A stretch of DNA of 64,000 nt, taken from positions 24,011 to 88,010 of the forward strand of contig UQNW01000014.1 in the NCBI GenBank assembly GCA_900542495.1, read 5' to 3'. How positions within the stretch are numbered: the stretch's first letter is position 1; the number at the start of each line of letters is the position of its first letter. The notes under the pieces are model-generated. The model ran no database searches. It saw only the letters and a list, made by a program, of their open reading frames with translations, and was not told the DNA's origin. The position numbers were made by a program, and so were the translations under genes. The stretch is from an uncultured Roseburia sp. (GTDB taxonomy: Bacteria > Bacillota > Clostridia > Lachnospirales > Lachnospiraceae). This document shows positions 1-9,555 of the stretch, piece after piece.

Positions 1-579
1 AAGCCCCTCAATATCTGCGCCCTCTTTCTGATAAGCTTTGATAAATTTCACAAAATAATCCGCCCATGTAGCATAATATTCCTCTTTTAATTTACCGCCG
101 TGGTTCATCTCTCCGTTTGTTTTCATAAAAGCCGGTGGGGACCATGGAGACATTAATAATTTCAGTCCCGTCGTATTCATTCCTTCCGCTGTTTTTGCAT
201 TGGCCGCCACGAAAAATGGAAGAATTTCCTTTTTGTCATGGGAAATGTCAAATGTCTCTAACTTATCATCTCCCTCTTTGATATACGTGTAATTTCCAAG
301 CGCAAAATCACAGCTGTTCATATGAATGCGCCCGATGTTGTAGCGAAGTCCTGTTCTGCCAAAATATGCCTCGATGATCTCGTTCTGTTTTTCTTCACTC
401 ATGCCGGCATAGACATGTGCTGATGCTTCTGTGAGTGCCCCGCCAAACCCATGAAAGGTCTGGTATGTCACATCCGGGCAGATGTTGACCACATGCATGC
501 AGTCCTCCACCTGTACGGCTTCTTTTTCTGTCTCCTCCCAGAATTTCTTGTTTTCATAGTCTGTTGTGATAATTTTCAT
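1..579 (-). CDS. GH30 family glycoside hydrolase (3' end outside window)
   Basis: The first 193 residues of a glycosidase are present; the gene runs off the left edge, so the catalytic glutamates are not visible. The start at 579 follows a GGAGG Shine-Dalgarno. Residues around 43-54 read HGFGGALTEASA and around 145-160 MSPWSPPAFMKTNGEM, both typical of the N-terminal half of the GH30 (alpha/beta)8 barrel. No signal peptide is seen, so it probably acts in the cytoplasm on imported oligosaccharides. GH30 includes beta-glucosidases and endo-beta-1,6-glucanases; lying downstream of two beta-glucan phosphorylase-type genes on the same strand, a beta-glucosidic substrate is the best guess. Exact specificity is unknown. 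Confidence 0.85.
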   Translation of the reverse strand, partial: MKIITTDYENKKFWEETEKEAVQVEDCMHVVNICPDVTYQTFHGFGGALTEASAHVYAGMSEEKQNEIIEAYFGRTGLRYNIGRIHMNSCDFALGNYTYIKEGDDKLETFDISHDKKEILPFFVAANAKTAEGMNTTGLKLLMSPWSPPAFMKTNGEMNHGGKLKEEYYATWADYFVKFIKAYQKEGADIEGL

Positions 580-615
580 CTGATACCTCCTCGTTTTTAT
601 TTCAATTTAGATTAA

Positions 616-710
616 AAGGTCTGCTCGATTACTTTCATTAGTAAATTGCACAAGGAAACTTTCAATATTTCTTTGTGCAATTTGCTATCAAAACCGAACA
701 AGCAGACCTT
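616..710 (-). terminator. Nested stem-loop between phosphorylase and GH30 genes
   Basis: Two inverted repeats are nested. The outer arms (616-625 and 701-710, AAGGTCTGCT) pair perfectly; the inner 16-nt arms (643-658 and 668-683) pair with one mismatch. On the minus strand the outer stem ends in TTTT, so it may be a partial terminator or an RNA processing and stability element that sets GH30 expression relative to the upstream gene. Confidence 0.5.
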
Positions 711-712
711 CT

Positions 713-3700
713 CTACCGAATATTGATCTCAATCGCTGTCACGAGTCCGTCCCGGATATCCCTTGCAATTTTTTCTCCGGCGATCGCGGTGTTCACATTT
801 GCAACGCTTCCATTCTCATAAGTAAACTTCATGGACGTGATCTCATAACGCCCCGGAATGTAATCGGCGACATCTGCAAACTGATAAGTTACTTTTGTCT
901 TTCCAAATAACATGGCAGATACTTTTCCATTCTCCGGGATCAGATATGCCGGAACTGCCGGCTGCGGTGTAAAATACAGTTCCCCATTTTTCATGGATAA
1001 AATATGGCTGCCGAACATCATCTGTTTCCACATGCTGATAAACTCGATCGTCGAACCACTTAAGCGCGCCACAAAACCTTTGCCGTGGTATGCCTTGTTT
1101 GGATTTTTGCTACTTGCAATGAAAGAAGAATTTTCATAAATACTTCTTCCGTACACTTCTTTATCTAAAAATGGAATGGCTGCTTTGTGAAAATCTTCAA
1201 AAAATACCTCATACATCCCATTTCTGATCAGCTCTAACAGATATTTGTATTCCATATGAAGCCAGATAGACTCATTTTCCAGCCAGCCCGGTGTAAATGC
1301 TCTCGCCCTTCCAAGTTCAAACGAAGCATCCTGCAGCGAAGCATTGACTTTATACATAGACAGTTTTTCATCATACAGATCACTGTGTCTCACCTGCTCA
1401 TACAGTTTTGCTTTTTTCTCTTTTGTGGTCTTTAATTTGAGATAACGAACTGGTCCCTCCAGAAAATACGGCACTTCCTGTACGGAAAATTTCAGCGGTT
1501 CATAGCCGTCTTTTACCTTCTTATATTCTGAAACTTCATAGGTAAAATACGTCGGGCAGATACCATTTCCCAATATGCAGGCTTTTTCAATACCACAGGA
1601 TACTGTCTCTGCCAATTCCGTTAAAATCTTCACAACTTTTTCTGTGGAAACAAGATATTTAATGCCGGTAATTCCTTCGAATACTTTTTTGCGGTAAGCC
1701 TCTTTTGCATCATTGATCTGATTCCAGAAAGAAAGGATCTCGCCCTCTCTTTTGATTTCTTCTGCTGACTGGAATCCCTGTTTTTTGCAGAACATGACCG
1801 CATCTTTTTCACTCGCATTGATCAGGTCAAGCTGCTGTAAGAAATCAGCAAATTCCTCGATCAGTTCGAGTTCTCCCGGATAGCGTTTTAATGCGCTGAT
1901 CGTAAATTCGAACATTCTGGCAAGTTCATAGGTCTCTGCCATGGAAGAACCGAACATTCCCGGCATACCATTTAACGCATCATACCAGCCCGGTTTTCCA
2001 CCTTCCATCTCAATACCCATGCCATAAGAATCCAATGCTGCAAACTTTGTGGCACAGAGCAATACCAGTTTTTCCAATAAAGTCATTTTTAACACTTTTC
2101 CGGTCTGGTTTGACTCGCGCACCAGTTTTTCCTCTGTGTTTCTGCGGCTTTTCTCATCTAACGCATGATATTGCCGCAAACCGTTTTCCGTTTCCGCATA
2201 ACGTCTGCGTCTCGGATTGATATTGACCTGTGAGAGGAATGTCGTGTAATCTCTCTCATACAATAATTCCTTCTCCTTTTCCGGGAACACTTCCAGATAG
2301 TCTTCCACAAGATCAAGGTTATATGTCCAATGGTCGCTCCAGTAACCTTCGAGGAAATTGCCATTCACCAATCCGTCTGCCTGATCGATGATCTGGAAAA
2401 ACAGATTTTTGGTTTCTTTCTCGCCGATTTTTTCTTCTAACTTCCGGTATAAGGTACCAGGTGTGAATGGTTTTTTGATAAGCTCGCCAAGTTCCTGCTT
2501 CTCCTGTTTTGTCTGAAACAGATTTTCATGCAGTGACAACAGGCTTTCTGCCTTTTCTTCCGCCACCTGATAGGTGAGTTTTTCCACGCCGAGCGGATTG
2601 TATCCGTCTAACTGGATCAGACTGTAAAATTCTTTGATATTCTCACGTCCCACAAAAGGAGCAAAAAAAGTGTCACATCTGCGGTTCTGGTTTACATCCC
2701 TGAAATTGCCGTTTCCCTGCGAATAAAACTCTGGCAGCATGGAAAAGTAGTTGTAATCACGCTCAAGATCGCCATGTTTTCTGGAATACACGTAAAAGAT
2801 CTTATGATTTCCAAGGCGGATCGGATAGCCGCCTCGCAACACATTATCCATGTATGTATACTTGCAATATGCATCAAAATCTTTCGATGCTGTCTCTGTC
2901 GTGATTCCACTGCAAAGCTGCTCTGCTAATTTTTCTGCCTCTTTTGCTTTCGCCTGAAAATAAGAAGCGTCCAGTTTTTTGTCTGCATATTCCTTTAGCA
3001 GTTCTTTTTTCTCCACCTGTCCGATCACTTCATAAAAGCTTATGGACTCATTTGCAGCCAGTTTAGCTTCCACTCCATAGAAGCTGCATGGCATCTGATT
3101 CATTGTGATCTGCTCTTTTTGCAACAGTTCTTTCAGTGACTGCTGCTCGAATCCGACCGGCTTTTGTAAGGAAGTGTCATAGGAAAATATAACGGTCGGA
3201 TCAATAACCGGCTGTAATCTTTTTCCGTCTGCAAGACAACTGATTGAAAAATTGCCGCCCTCTACCTTTGTTACTGCGGCCGTATCTGCCATACTCGCCC
3301 TCACTCTGAAATACGGGCGCTTTTCTTTCACATCCTCCACCTGCATCCATGCTTTGGCGGTCTGGCACATATTTTTTATGCTGTCAATTCCTACCCCATA
3401 TGGGATCAGCGCCGGCATACCGTCTAACACTTCTATGTCCGCAGTGGTTCCATCTGTATTCGTAAGTTCTACCTTACGCACTAATGCGCCGATCTTCTCT
3501 CCCGGAAGTGTAAAGTATGTGATCTTTGCCGTGATTCCAAGACTTTCATTTTCTTCTTCGATTTCCAGTCCATTCATCGCAATTGACATACGGTGTACCT
3601 GATTCTCATCTGAAAAAAGTTCTGTCACGCTGCCGTCTTTTTTCACAAATGTGCGGAAACCTGTGGTCTTCACGTTCTGGTAAGCCTGATGTGCCGGATA

Positions 3701-3886
3701 AAATTCCATGATCGAATGATCTTTATTATCCACACCAAAACTGACCACACACTGTCCTCGGTTTACATAATAGCACCAGATTGGGATTCCTTTCTCTCCG
3801 GAAATACCTGGAAGAAAGCTTGCGAATGTACTCTTTTTTCCATAATTTTCGATTAAAAATTTTTCCTCTGCCATATTTTTCTCCAT
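713..3886 (-). CDS. Large clan GH-Q beta-glucan oligosaccharide phosphorylase (GH149/GH161-like)
   Basis: A 1057-aa cytoplasmic protein without signal peptide. The N-terminus carries FASFLPGISGEKGIP and a GQCVVSFGVDNKDHSIMEF stretch, and the middle has GKPGWYDALNGMPG, the region equivalent to the general-acid aspartate loop of inverting phosphorylases. At over 1000 residues it is longer than classic GH94 cellobiose phosphorylases (about 800-900) and closer to the beta-1,3-glucan phosphorylases of GH149 and GH161. Such enzymes split an oligoglucan with phosphate to give glucose 1-phosphate. Lying just downstream of a laminaribiose-phosphorylase-like gene, a role on longer beta-1,3-gluco-oligosaccharides is plausible. 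Family assignment is from memory of motifs; GH94 is the alternative. Confidence 0.7.
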   Translation of the reverse strand: MEKNMAEEKFLIENYGKKSTFASFLPGISGEKGIPIWCYYVNRGQCVVSFGVDNKDHSIMEFYPAHQAYQNVKTTGFRTFVKKDGSVTELFSDENQVHRMSIAMNGLEIEEENESLGITAKITYFTLPGEKIGALVRKVELTNTDGTTADIEVLDGMPALIPYGVGIDSIKNMCQTAKAWMQVEDVKEKRPYFRVRASMADTAAVTKVEGGNFSISCLADGKRLQPVIDPTVIFSYDTSLQKPVGFEQQSLKELLQKEQITMNQMPCSFYGVEAKLAANESISFYEVIGQVEKKELLKEYADKKLDASYFQAKAKEAEKLAEQLCSGITTETASKDFDAYCKYTYMDNVLRGGYPIRLGNHKIFYVYSRKHGDLERDYNYFSMLPEFYSQGNGNFRDVNQNRRCDTFFAPFVGRENIKEFYSLIQLDGYNPLGVEKLTYQVAEEKAESLLSLHENLFQTKQEKQELGELIKKPFTPGTLYRKLEEKIGEKETKNLFFQIIDQADGLVNGNFLEGYWSDHWTYNLDLVEDYLEVFPEKEKELLYERDYTTFLSQVNINPRRRRYAETENGLRQYHALDEKSRRNTEEKLVRESNQTGKVLKMTLLEKLVLLCATKFAALDSYGMGIEMEGGKPGWYDALNGMPGMFGSSMAETYELARMFEFTISALKRYPGELELIEEFADFLQQLDLINASEKDAVMFCKKQGFQSAEEIKREGEILSFWNQINDAKEAYRKKVFEGITGIKYLVSTEKVVKILTELAETVSCGIEKACILGNGICPTYFTYEVSEYKKVKDGYEPLKFSVQEVPYFLEGPVRYLKLKTTKEKKAKLYEQVRHSDLYDEKLSMYKVNASLQDASFELGRARAFTPGWLENESIWLHMEYKYLLELIRNGMYEVFFEDFHKAAIPFLDKEVYGRSIYENSSFIASSKNPNKAYHGKGFVARLSGSTIEFISMWKQMMFGSHILSMKNGELYFTPQPAVPAYLIPENGKVSAMLFGKTKVTYQFADVADYIPGRYEITSMKFTYENGSVANVNTAIAGEKIARDIRDGLVTAIEINIR

Positions 3887-3926
3887 TCCATTCTTTATGA
3901 TGTCTTCTGATACAGAACCACTTTCT

Positions 3927-6629
3927 CTAAGCGAGAACTACCTCGATCTGATGTGTCTCTCCAATCGAAAGCTGTTCGATCATGCCCTTTTGGATCACTG
4001 CTGACTCGTTTTTGAAAAGTTCTGCCTCAGTTCCGTCTACCAAAACGCCTGATATCTGATAGGTTCCATATTCTTTTCCAGTCGGGTTATGATAGATGAT
4101 GTTCCAGTTTCTTCCTGCAAACTGCAGTGAGAGTGACGCTTTTTTCTCCTCGTCAAACTGTTCCTTTAAAAGCTTTGGCTCTAAGATCAGATCTCCGATT
4201 TTTCCCCGCACACCAAACATTTCTGTGATGACCGTTAACATATACCAGCTTGCTGCACCTGTGAGGTAGTGATACATGCCGCGTCCCCTGCCGTTAAAAT
4301 ATTCCGGGATTCCAGGATAAATGCGGCTTACCTCGAAGTTTACTGACTGTCTGTAAAGTGCATGCAAAGCCTTATATCCTTCATTTGCAAATCCACGCTT
4401 ATAAAGTGCGTTCGCATACATCACTGCCATATGGGAAAAAACCGCGCCGTTTTCCTTATCCCCATAAGAAAATCCGAACATTCTTCCAAGATCAGTCTTT
4501 ACTTCCCCGAAATCTGTATTCAGACGATAGCCGCCCACATTTTCGTCATACAGGTAACGGTCAGCGCTCTTTGTGATCTGTCTGATCTGCTCATTCGTCG
4601 CTGTTCCTGCCATAATGGAAAATACCTGACCTGTCAACATCATGCGGACACCGGATTTCATCTCACCTTCTACTCTGCGTCCGTGATTATCGTAGTAACC
4701 ATTAAACCAGCCATTGTTCTCACTGTCTTTTACCCACTCATTCTCCCGGATATGTTTCATCAGCCATTCGGATTTGTGACGCAGATTTTCGATCAGTTTT
4801 TCAATGGATATCTCCACCTTTTCTCCGCTCGTATCATGTTCACAGGTATGCAGATATTCTGCTAACACTTCTGCCTTTTTTGAAACAGATTCATAAAGCT
4901 TTTGATGATCTTCCAGCAGGATCACAATCTCTGCCAAAAGTGACACGGTTTCTTTCCCTGTCGTTTTCTGATATGCTTCCAACAATTCCGCAAGATCTGC
5001 AAGATTTCCTGCATAAGCATTGGAAAAAGCAACGCTCTCTCCCTTCTCAGAAGCCATATCTAGGGCATCGTTCCAGTCCGCCCCGCGCAGTCTTATGTTA
5101 TTGTGCTCCCCCACTTCATAGAAGGCGGTCAGATTCTGCAAAAGCAGATGCTCTAAAATCGTTCCTTCTTCCCGGATTCCGCTTCTGTTCTTCTGCCAGC
5201 AGCCGTAGGATTCCTCCCAGAGTGTATCTGTTTTGGTGCCTCTTGCGATCTGTTTGTCTTTGAAGTATGGTGCCTCTTTTTCTAATAACCTGATATCTCC
5301 GGTCTGGTCGATATAAAACTTTGTCGTGATAAGTGGCCACACGCCATGATCCATCCACACTCTTGTGATATTGTTCCGGTCTGCAACAAATTCTCCCTGT
5401 CTGCTTCCGATGATCGTCGCATTGCTTCCGTCCACACGGACACCGGCAAAGTTGTCTAACAGCATTTGTCTCACGCCACCCGGATTCATAATTAAAAGTG
5501 CCAGACAGTCCTGCCAGAGATCACGCCAGCCTCTGCCTCCCTTGCCATAGTCATGATGCGGAAGAAAAGAACATCCATAAATCCGTCGTAAAATTGGCTG
5601 AAAACTTACCCAGTGCATAAACTGGTTGAAATCCGGATCTCCGGTCTGATAGAAAACATTTACTTTTTCCTGCCAGTACGCTTTTGTTTTTTCAAATTCC
5701 TCACATACCTTTTCTTTGGTCGTATATTCCTTAGAAATTTTTTTGATTTCCTGCTCATTCTCCGTGATCCCGGTAAAGATCAGATATGTCTTTTCTTCTT
5801 CCGGTTCTAATGTAACTTCCGCAAAATGCAGACCGCCGACCGCTTCTAAGCCCTCTATCTTGGTTTCTGCTGTTACACCTTTTGCATTTTTCACCACTGC
5901 ATAAGGTCTCTCAAAGTTACCACCTTCTCCGACAAAATCTTCCGCCGTCGGATAGAAGTCTTCCGGTTTCTCTCCTGCTTCCGTCCAGCCTACGCAATAA
6001 TAGATCTCATGATTGATCTGATGTCCTCTCTCATCAAAGGATAAGGTCGGTGTGACCAAAACTCCTGTATCGGTTGTCTCGATTCTATGTAACAAGGATG
6101 TCACATGCCTGTGATTCCGGATATTATCTGCACTTCTTCCATAAAGCGGAATGGCTGCTGTCGGTGTCACTGTCTGCGCCATGCGCCCTGTGTTGGTAAT
6201 TGTTACCATTAAAATCTCAACATTTTTATCTACCGGGATAAAAGAAACTACTTCCCCTTTTAATTGATATTTTTTTGACGATCTCGTGGTTTTCTGCCAC
6301 ATGAATCCGGCTGTGACCTCACTGTCGTCCTGAAGCTCTGTGAATTTTTTGCTTATCTCTTCTGCCGAATTTCCTGTCACAGACCAGCTTCCGATTCCTT
6401 TCACATGGCACCAGAAGTTTCTGCTGTTTCGGTTATTCACCAGATTTTCCGCACTCACCGGCTCTAATAAAAATGTATTCTGATCGATCTTCGCATCACC
6501 GCCGAGATTCGGCGTAAAAGAACTTTTCAATCCTGCTTCCCCTGCGATTGGAAAATAAAGATAGCTGATATTTTCTGCTTTTTCCAAATGGAATGTTCCC
6601 TGTGTATCTTCAAACTGATATCCGTTCAT
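3927..6629 (-). CDS. GH94 glycoside phosphorylase, laminaribiose-phosphorylase-like
   Basis: About 900 residues. I prefer the ATG at 6629 (MNGYQFEDTQG) because it follows AGGGGCAGA; an upstream ATG at 6662 is possible but lacks a good Shine-Dalgarno. Order along the chain: N-terminal beta-sandwich (LYFPIAGEAGLKSS, TFLLEPVSAENL), helical linker, then an (alpha/alpha)6 barrel with HDYGKGGRGWRDLWQD and RGADWNDALD, the latter containing the presumed general-acid Asp. Length and the GYQFE start recall Paenibacillus laminaribiose phosphorylase. Predicted reaction: beta-1,3-glucobiose plus phosphate to glucose 1-phosphate plus glucose. It lies 40 nt upstream of the larger phosphorylase gene on the same strand, consistent with one operon. 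Confidence 0.8.
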   Translation of the reverse strand: MNGYQFEDTQGTFHLEKAENISYLYFPIAGEAGLKSSFTPNLGGDAKIDQNTFLLEPVSAENLVNNRNSRNFWCHVKGIGSWSVTGNSAEEISKKFTELQDDSEVTAGFMWQKTTRSSKKYQLKGEVVSFIPVDKNVEILMVTITNTGRMAQTVTPTAAIPLYGRSADNIRNHRHVTSLLHRIETTDTGVLVTPTLSFDERGHQINHEIYYCVGWTEAGEKPEDFYPTAEDFVGEGGNFERPYAVVKNAKGVTAETKIEGLEAVGGLHFAEVTLEPEEEKTYLIFTGITENEQEIKKISKEYTTKEKVCEEFEKTKAYWQEKVNVFYQTGDPDFNQFMHWVSFQPILRRIYGCSFLPHHDYGKGGRGWRDLWQDCLALLIMNPGGVRQMLLDNFAGVRVDGSNATIIGSRQGEFVADRNNITRVWMDHGVWPLITTKFYIDQTGDIRLLEKEAPYFKDKQIARGTKTDTLWEESYGCWQKNRSGIREEGTILEHLLLQNLTAFYEVGEHNNIRLRGADWNDALDMASEKGESVAFSNAYAGNLADLAELLEAYQKTTGKETVSLLAEIVILLEDHQKLYESVSKKAEVLAEYLHTCEHDTSGEKVEISIEKLIENLRHKSEWLMKHIRENEWVKDSENNGWFNGYYDNHGRRVEGEMKSGVRMMLTGQVFSIMAGTATNEQIRQITKSADRYLYDENVGGYRLNTDFGEVKTDLGRMFGFSYGDKENGAVFSHMAVMYANALYKRGFANEGYKALHALYRQSVNFEVSRIYPGIPEYFNGRGRGMYHYLTGAASWYMLTVITEMFGVRGKIGDLILEPKLLKEQFDEEKKASLSLQFAGRNWNIIYHNPTGKEYGTYQISGVLVDGTEAELFKNESAVIQKGMIEQLSIGETHQIEVVLA

Positions 6630-6714
6630 TCTGCCCCTGTCCTTCCTATTTTGCTGTGTCATAATTTTTCAGACCTTCTGACTCTTTACTGTTATTTTAA
6701 AAAAAGCAAGGCAT

Positions 6715-6755
6715 AAAAAAAGGATACCCTTTTTCAAAAAGGTATCCTTTTTTTA
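6715..6755 (-). terminator. Intrinsic terminator after the lipoprotein gene
   Basis: A perfect hairpin with GGATACC/GGTATCC at its core and A/T tracts on both sides, starting 5 nt past the lipoprotein stop codon. It should attenuate transcription into the phosphorylase genes. A very similar hairpin occurs at 8617-8655. Confidence 0.8.
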
Positions 6756-6759
6756 TATC

Positions 6760-8571
6760 TTACCGCACTACTCCATTCTCATATTCACAGATGACATTCC
6801 GCTGCCCGGCATATGTCACAGAATCTCCCGATTCATTGATAATATGGTTCATGCCCGGATAGCCGGTCAGCATTACCGTACAGATATTATGAACTTTCAC
6901 GCCCTCCCTGTCCGGTACTTCCATTGCTGTATCAAGTTCCACGACTGCATCCCGGTTATACAGATAAACACCAAGTCCCCATGCTTCAAACGTATCCACA
7001 GCATCATCCACATAAAAAGAAGCGTATCCATTCTTCTGTCCCTCATGACTCACCCACACTTCCTGCGCAGGGACATCATACGGAATCTCACTCTGGTACA
7101 TATACACTTTTCCGCGATTTCCATTCCAGATCGTCTGATACTGTTTGAAATGTTCCACCATAAGCGCATACATCGTCACATCATCCCCATTGATGATGAT
7201 ACCGTTTTCTGCCTCGTTTTCATCCCATGCCACGTGATCGCCGTGGTCTGCACGCCATACCCAGAAATTATCGCCAATCACATGGTCGCTGTTGATCGTA
7301 GCACAGCACTTCACACTGACCGGCTTCTCTGTGTCCGTTCCTCCGACACGGAAAAACAGATCGCTCAGATAATTATTTTTTTCTGTATCCCCACTCGCTT
7401 TCTTCTCTGTTCCAACGACTAAAAGATTGTCTGATTTTGTTTCCCCAGAATCAAACAAAAGTCCTGCAACAATCAGTCCCTGCACATCTCCAGTTTCCAT
7501 GCATGCTGTACCGTTTGCAGCGCGCAATGTTGCAAGTCCCATGCCAAGCACGATTGTATCCGCGCGGTTTACAACAATCGGTTCTGTAAGGTCATAAATC
7601 CCCGGTGTGAGAAGCAGATTTTTTCCTTCTTCCAATGCCTGATTCATCGTCTCTGCCGTATCTTTTTCCGGTTTTGCAACGTAAAACTGTTCGATTGGGA
7701 TTTTTTCTCCCTCACTGCCATTTTCCCATGAAACACCTGTGGCATTTTCACGCTCTTTTGGCACATAAACCATATAACCGGCTTCGTCGTCATATATCAG
7801 AAACGGCTTTTCCTGCATAACCTCTGTCTTTTCAACCGCGGTATACGGAACGACCGGCCATGTTCCCTGCGGGTTCTTTCCCTCCTTAGTGCCGACAAAA
7901 ACCATATTCCAGTTGGCACCCATCCATGCTTTCCAATTACAGTTTCTCGACAGCCACTGCTGCTGTGAACCGGAATCTGTCATAAGATCCGTATTGGAAT
8001 CTGCGAGAAATCCGCCACTGCACCATCCGTAGTCATCATGCAAAAACAATGCACCGTCAACCTGCACTCTCCGCATAAAGGTTGCCTGCGAGACCGCCCA
8101 TACGGTGTTTGTTTTTAACTCGATATTTTCCACGCCGCGCCAGAAATTACAGCACGCATTATGATTCGACGGATCATCCGAAAGCCACCTTGCATTGCAC
8201 TGTAAACTCTCAAGTTTTGTGTCTGTCGGAAGTTCTCCAAGTCCTGCCACCTGTGTGTAAAATCCAACATTTGACTCTATTGATTCGTCATACTCTCCCG
8301 GCATAAAATAAATGGCATACCGTTCATTCCCAAACTGGTTTGCTTCCTGCTTTTCATAGATCTGGTCCAATATTCCTGCTACCTTTTCCGGTTCATCCTC
8401 CGGCGAAAAAATATAGGTGTTATCACCAAATAATTCTGTATGGAAATCTGCATCCCTGATTGTCATATCTTTTGTATCCATTTTACTGCTTTCCCTCGTT
8501 CCACACCCTGCCATGAGCATGCATACTGCCCCAAATACAAACAGAAACCTCTCACAATATCTCTTTTTCAT
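6760..8571 (-). CDS. Lipoprotein with right-handed beta-helix (predicted secreted carbohydrate-active protein)
   Basis: About 603 residues from the ATG at 8571, which follows GGAGGGAGAA. A longer reading from 8640 would start inside a terminator hairpin and is rejected. The N-terminus is a lipoprotein signal peptide (MKKRYCERFLFVFG, lipobox MLMAGC), so the protein should be anchored outside the membrane. Residues around 330-400 (LLTPGIYDLTEPIVVNRADT, then VQGLIVAGLLFDSG) look like stacked beta-helix coils as in pectate lyases and GH55 exo-beta-1,3-glucanases; an earlier segment has DSGSQQQWLSRNCNWKAWMG. In its operon with beta-glucan phosphorylases a surface beta-1,3-glucan role is attractive but unproven. 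Related proteins are often misnamed adenylyl cyclase in databases. Confidence 0.7.
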   Translation of the reverse strand: MKKRYCERFLFVFGAVCMLMAGCGTRESSKMDTKDMTIRDADFHTELFGDNTYIFSPEDEPEKVAGILDQIYEKQEANQFGNERYAIYFMPGEYDESIESNVGFYTQVAGLGELPTDTKLESLQCNARWLSDDPSNHNACCNFWRGVENIELKTNTVWAVSQATFMRRVQVDGALFLHDDYGWCSGGFLADSNTDLMTDSGSQQQWLSRNCNWKAWMGANWNMVFVGTKEGKNPQGTWPVVPYTAVEKTEVMQEKPFLIYDDEAGYMVYVPKERENATGVSWENGSEGEKIPIEQFYVAKPEKDTAETMNQALEEGKNLLLTPGIYDLTEPIVVNRADTIVLGMGLATLRAANGTACMETGDVQGLIVAGLLFDSGETKSDNLLVVGTEKKASGDTEKNNYLSDLFFRVGGTDTEKPVSVKCCATINSDHVIGDNFWVWRADHGDHVAWDENEAENGIIINGDDVTMYALMVEHFKQYQTIWNGNRGKVYMYQSEIPYDVPAQEVWVSHEGQKNGYASFYVDDAVDTFEAWGLGVYLYNRDAVVELDTAMEVPDREGVKVHNICTVMLTGYPGMNHIINESGDSVTYAGQRNVICEYENGVVR

Positions 8572-8616
8572 GATCTTCTCCCTCCCTGCATCCTCCAGCA
8601 TAACGTGAATCGCCAC

Positions 8617-8655
8617 AAAAAAAAGGACGCCTTTTTTCAAAAAGGTATCCTTTTT
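8617..8655 (-). terminator. Terminator hairpin after truncated phosphorylase gene
   Basis: Imperfect copy of the 6715-6755 hairpin (GGACGCC opposite GGTATCC, same A/T flanks). It lies 28 nt past the stop of the truncated GH94 gene and upstream of the lipoprotein start. Confidence 0.65.
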
Positions 8656-8682
8656 CCAACTCGCTTATGAACTTCCAACTTC

Positions 8683-9396
8683 TTAAAAGTACTCCATTAT
8701 AAAATTTTTCTTCGGATAGAAAATCTGGTCTATGCCTAGGAACTTATCGCGCATACAGTCAAAACCATCCGGTTCGAAGTTCGCAGTAAAATACTGATAT
8801 CCGTCCGGCTCATAGAATAAATCTTCCTCAATGATGCCATCTTTGTAAGAACTTCCCGCGCAGTAAAGACTCATCTGGAAATTCTGGTTATCAATATTGA
8901 TTGAATGGAGCGAAAATTCCAGATAGGAGAACAGGCTTAAATCTCTTGCTTTTTCTCCCTCATTTTTCACTCTGACATCCCATAGCACCACGTCATCCCC
9001 GATCGGGACAAATAAAGTCTGGGAAGCCTTGATATTGTCGTACTCGCACTCATATGTCGTATAAGACATTCCGTGACGGCACTGATACTTTGCTTTCTCT
9101 AAATCTTTTGCGACCGGCTGCCAGGAAATACTGAAATAATCGTTGGTGCCGTCCTCTTTTGCCTCATTGTCACGTATGTAAATATAATATCCCGGTCTGT
9201 CCATCGGAACACTGTTTCCATGGAAACGCGTGATTCTGTGATATTCCGGACTCTTGTAAAAAGAGTATCCTCCTGCCGTATGATTGACAACCACAGCCAA
9301 ATTCTCTACCCCAAGATAATTCGTCCAGGATGTCGGAAGATCGACTCTCTCGATCACATACTCTCTGTGTTCATTATCAAAATGCCCGTACCTCAT
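8683..9396 (-). pseudogene. Truncated cellobiose-phosphorylase-like GH94 gene (N-terminal fragment)
   Basis: A 237-aa product matching only the N-terminal beta-sandwich of GH94 cellobiose/cellodextrin phosphorylases (about 800 aa): MRYGHFDNEHREYVI, NYLGVENLAVVVNHTAGGYS, YIYIRDNEA, QCRHGMSYT. Homology fades after DKFLG, followed by about 16 unrelated residues and a stop. The catalytic barrel is absent, so no phosphorylase activity is expected. The start at 9396 has a strong CAGGAGGG and the gene sits directly behind the operon promoter, so it is probably still translated. The missing 3' part is not found nearby; a deletion that fused the 5' end to the next intergenic region is the simplest explanation. 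Confidence 0.8.
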
Positions 9397-9439
9397 AAAA
9401 AACCCTCCTGCTTTGCATTTATACCTTTTTGATACTTTG

Positions 9440-9468
9440 AGTATAAATACAAACCAGAAGGGTTTGAA
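9440..9468 (-). promoter_or_regulatory. Promoter of the beta-glucan operon with operator in the spacer
   Basis: On the minus strand TTCAAA (9463-9468) and TATACT (9440-9445) are separated by 17 nt. The spacer and -35 contain the inverted repeat CAAACC-5nt-GGTTTG (9450-9466), a probable repressor site. No regulator gene is adjacent. Confidence 0.55.
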
Positions 9469-9555
9469 TTGTTCTTTGTGTGAATATTTGTTTTTTATTG
9501 TGATTTAAAAAAATTTGCTGCGCTGTTCCAAAACACTCTCAGATTCCTGCACTTT

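Noticed and set aside
8572..8640. Longer N-terminus for the lipoprotein (start at 8640)
   Set aside because: It would begin inside a terminator hairpin and put residues in front of a perfect lipoprotein signal peptide; the ATG at 8571 has a GGAGGGAGAA site.
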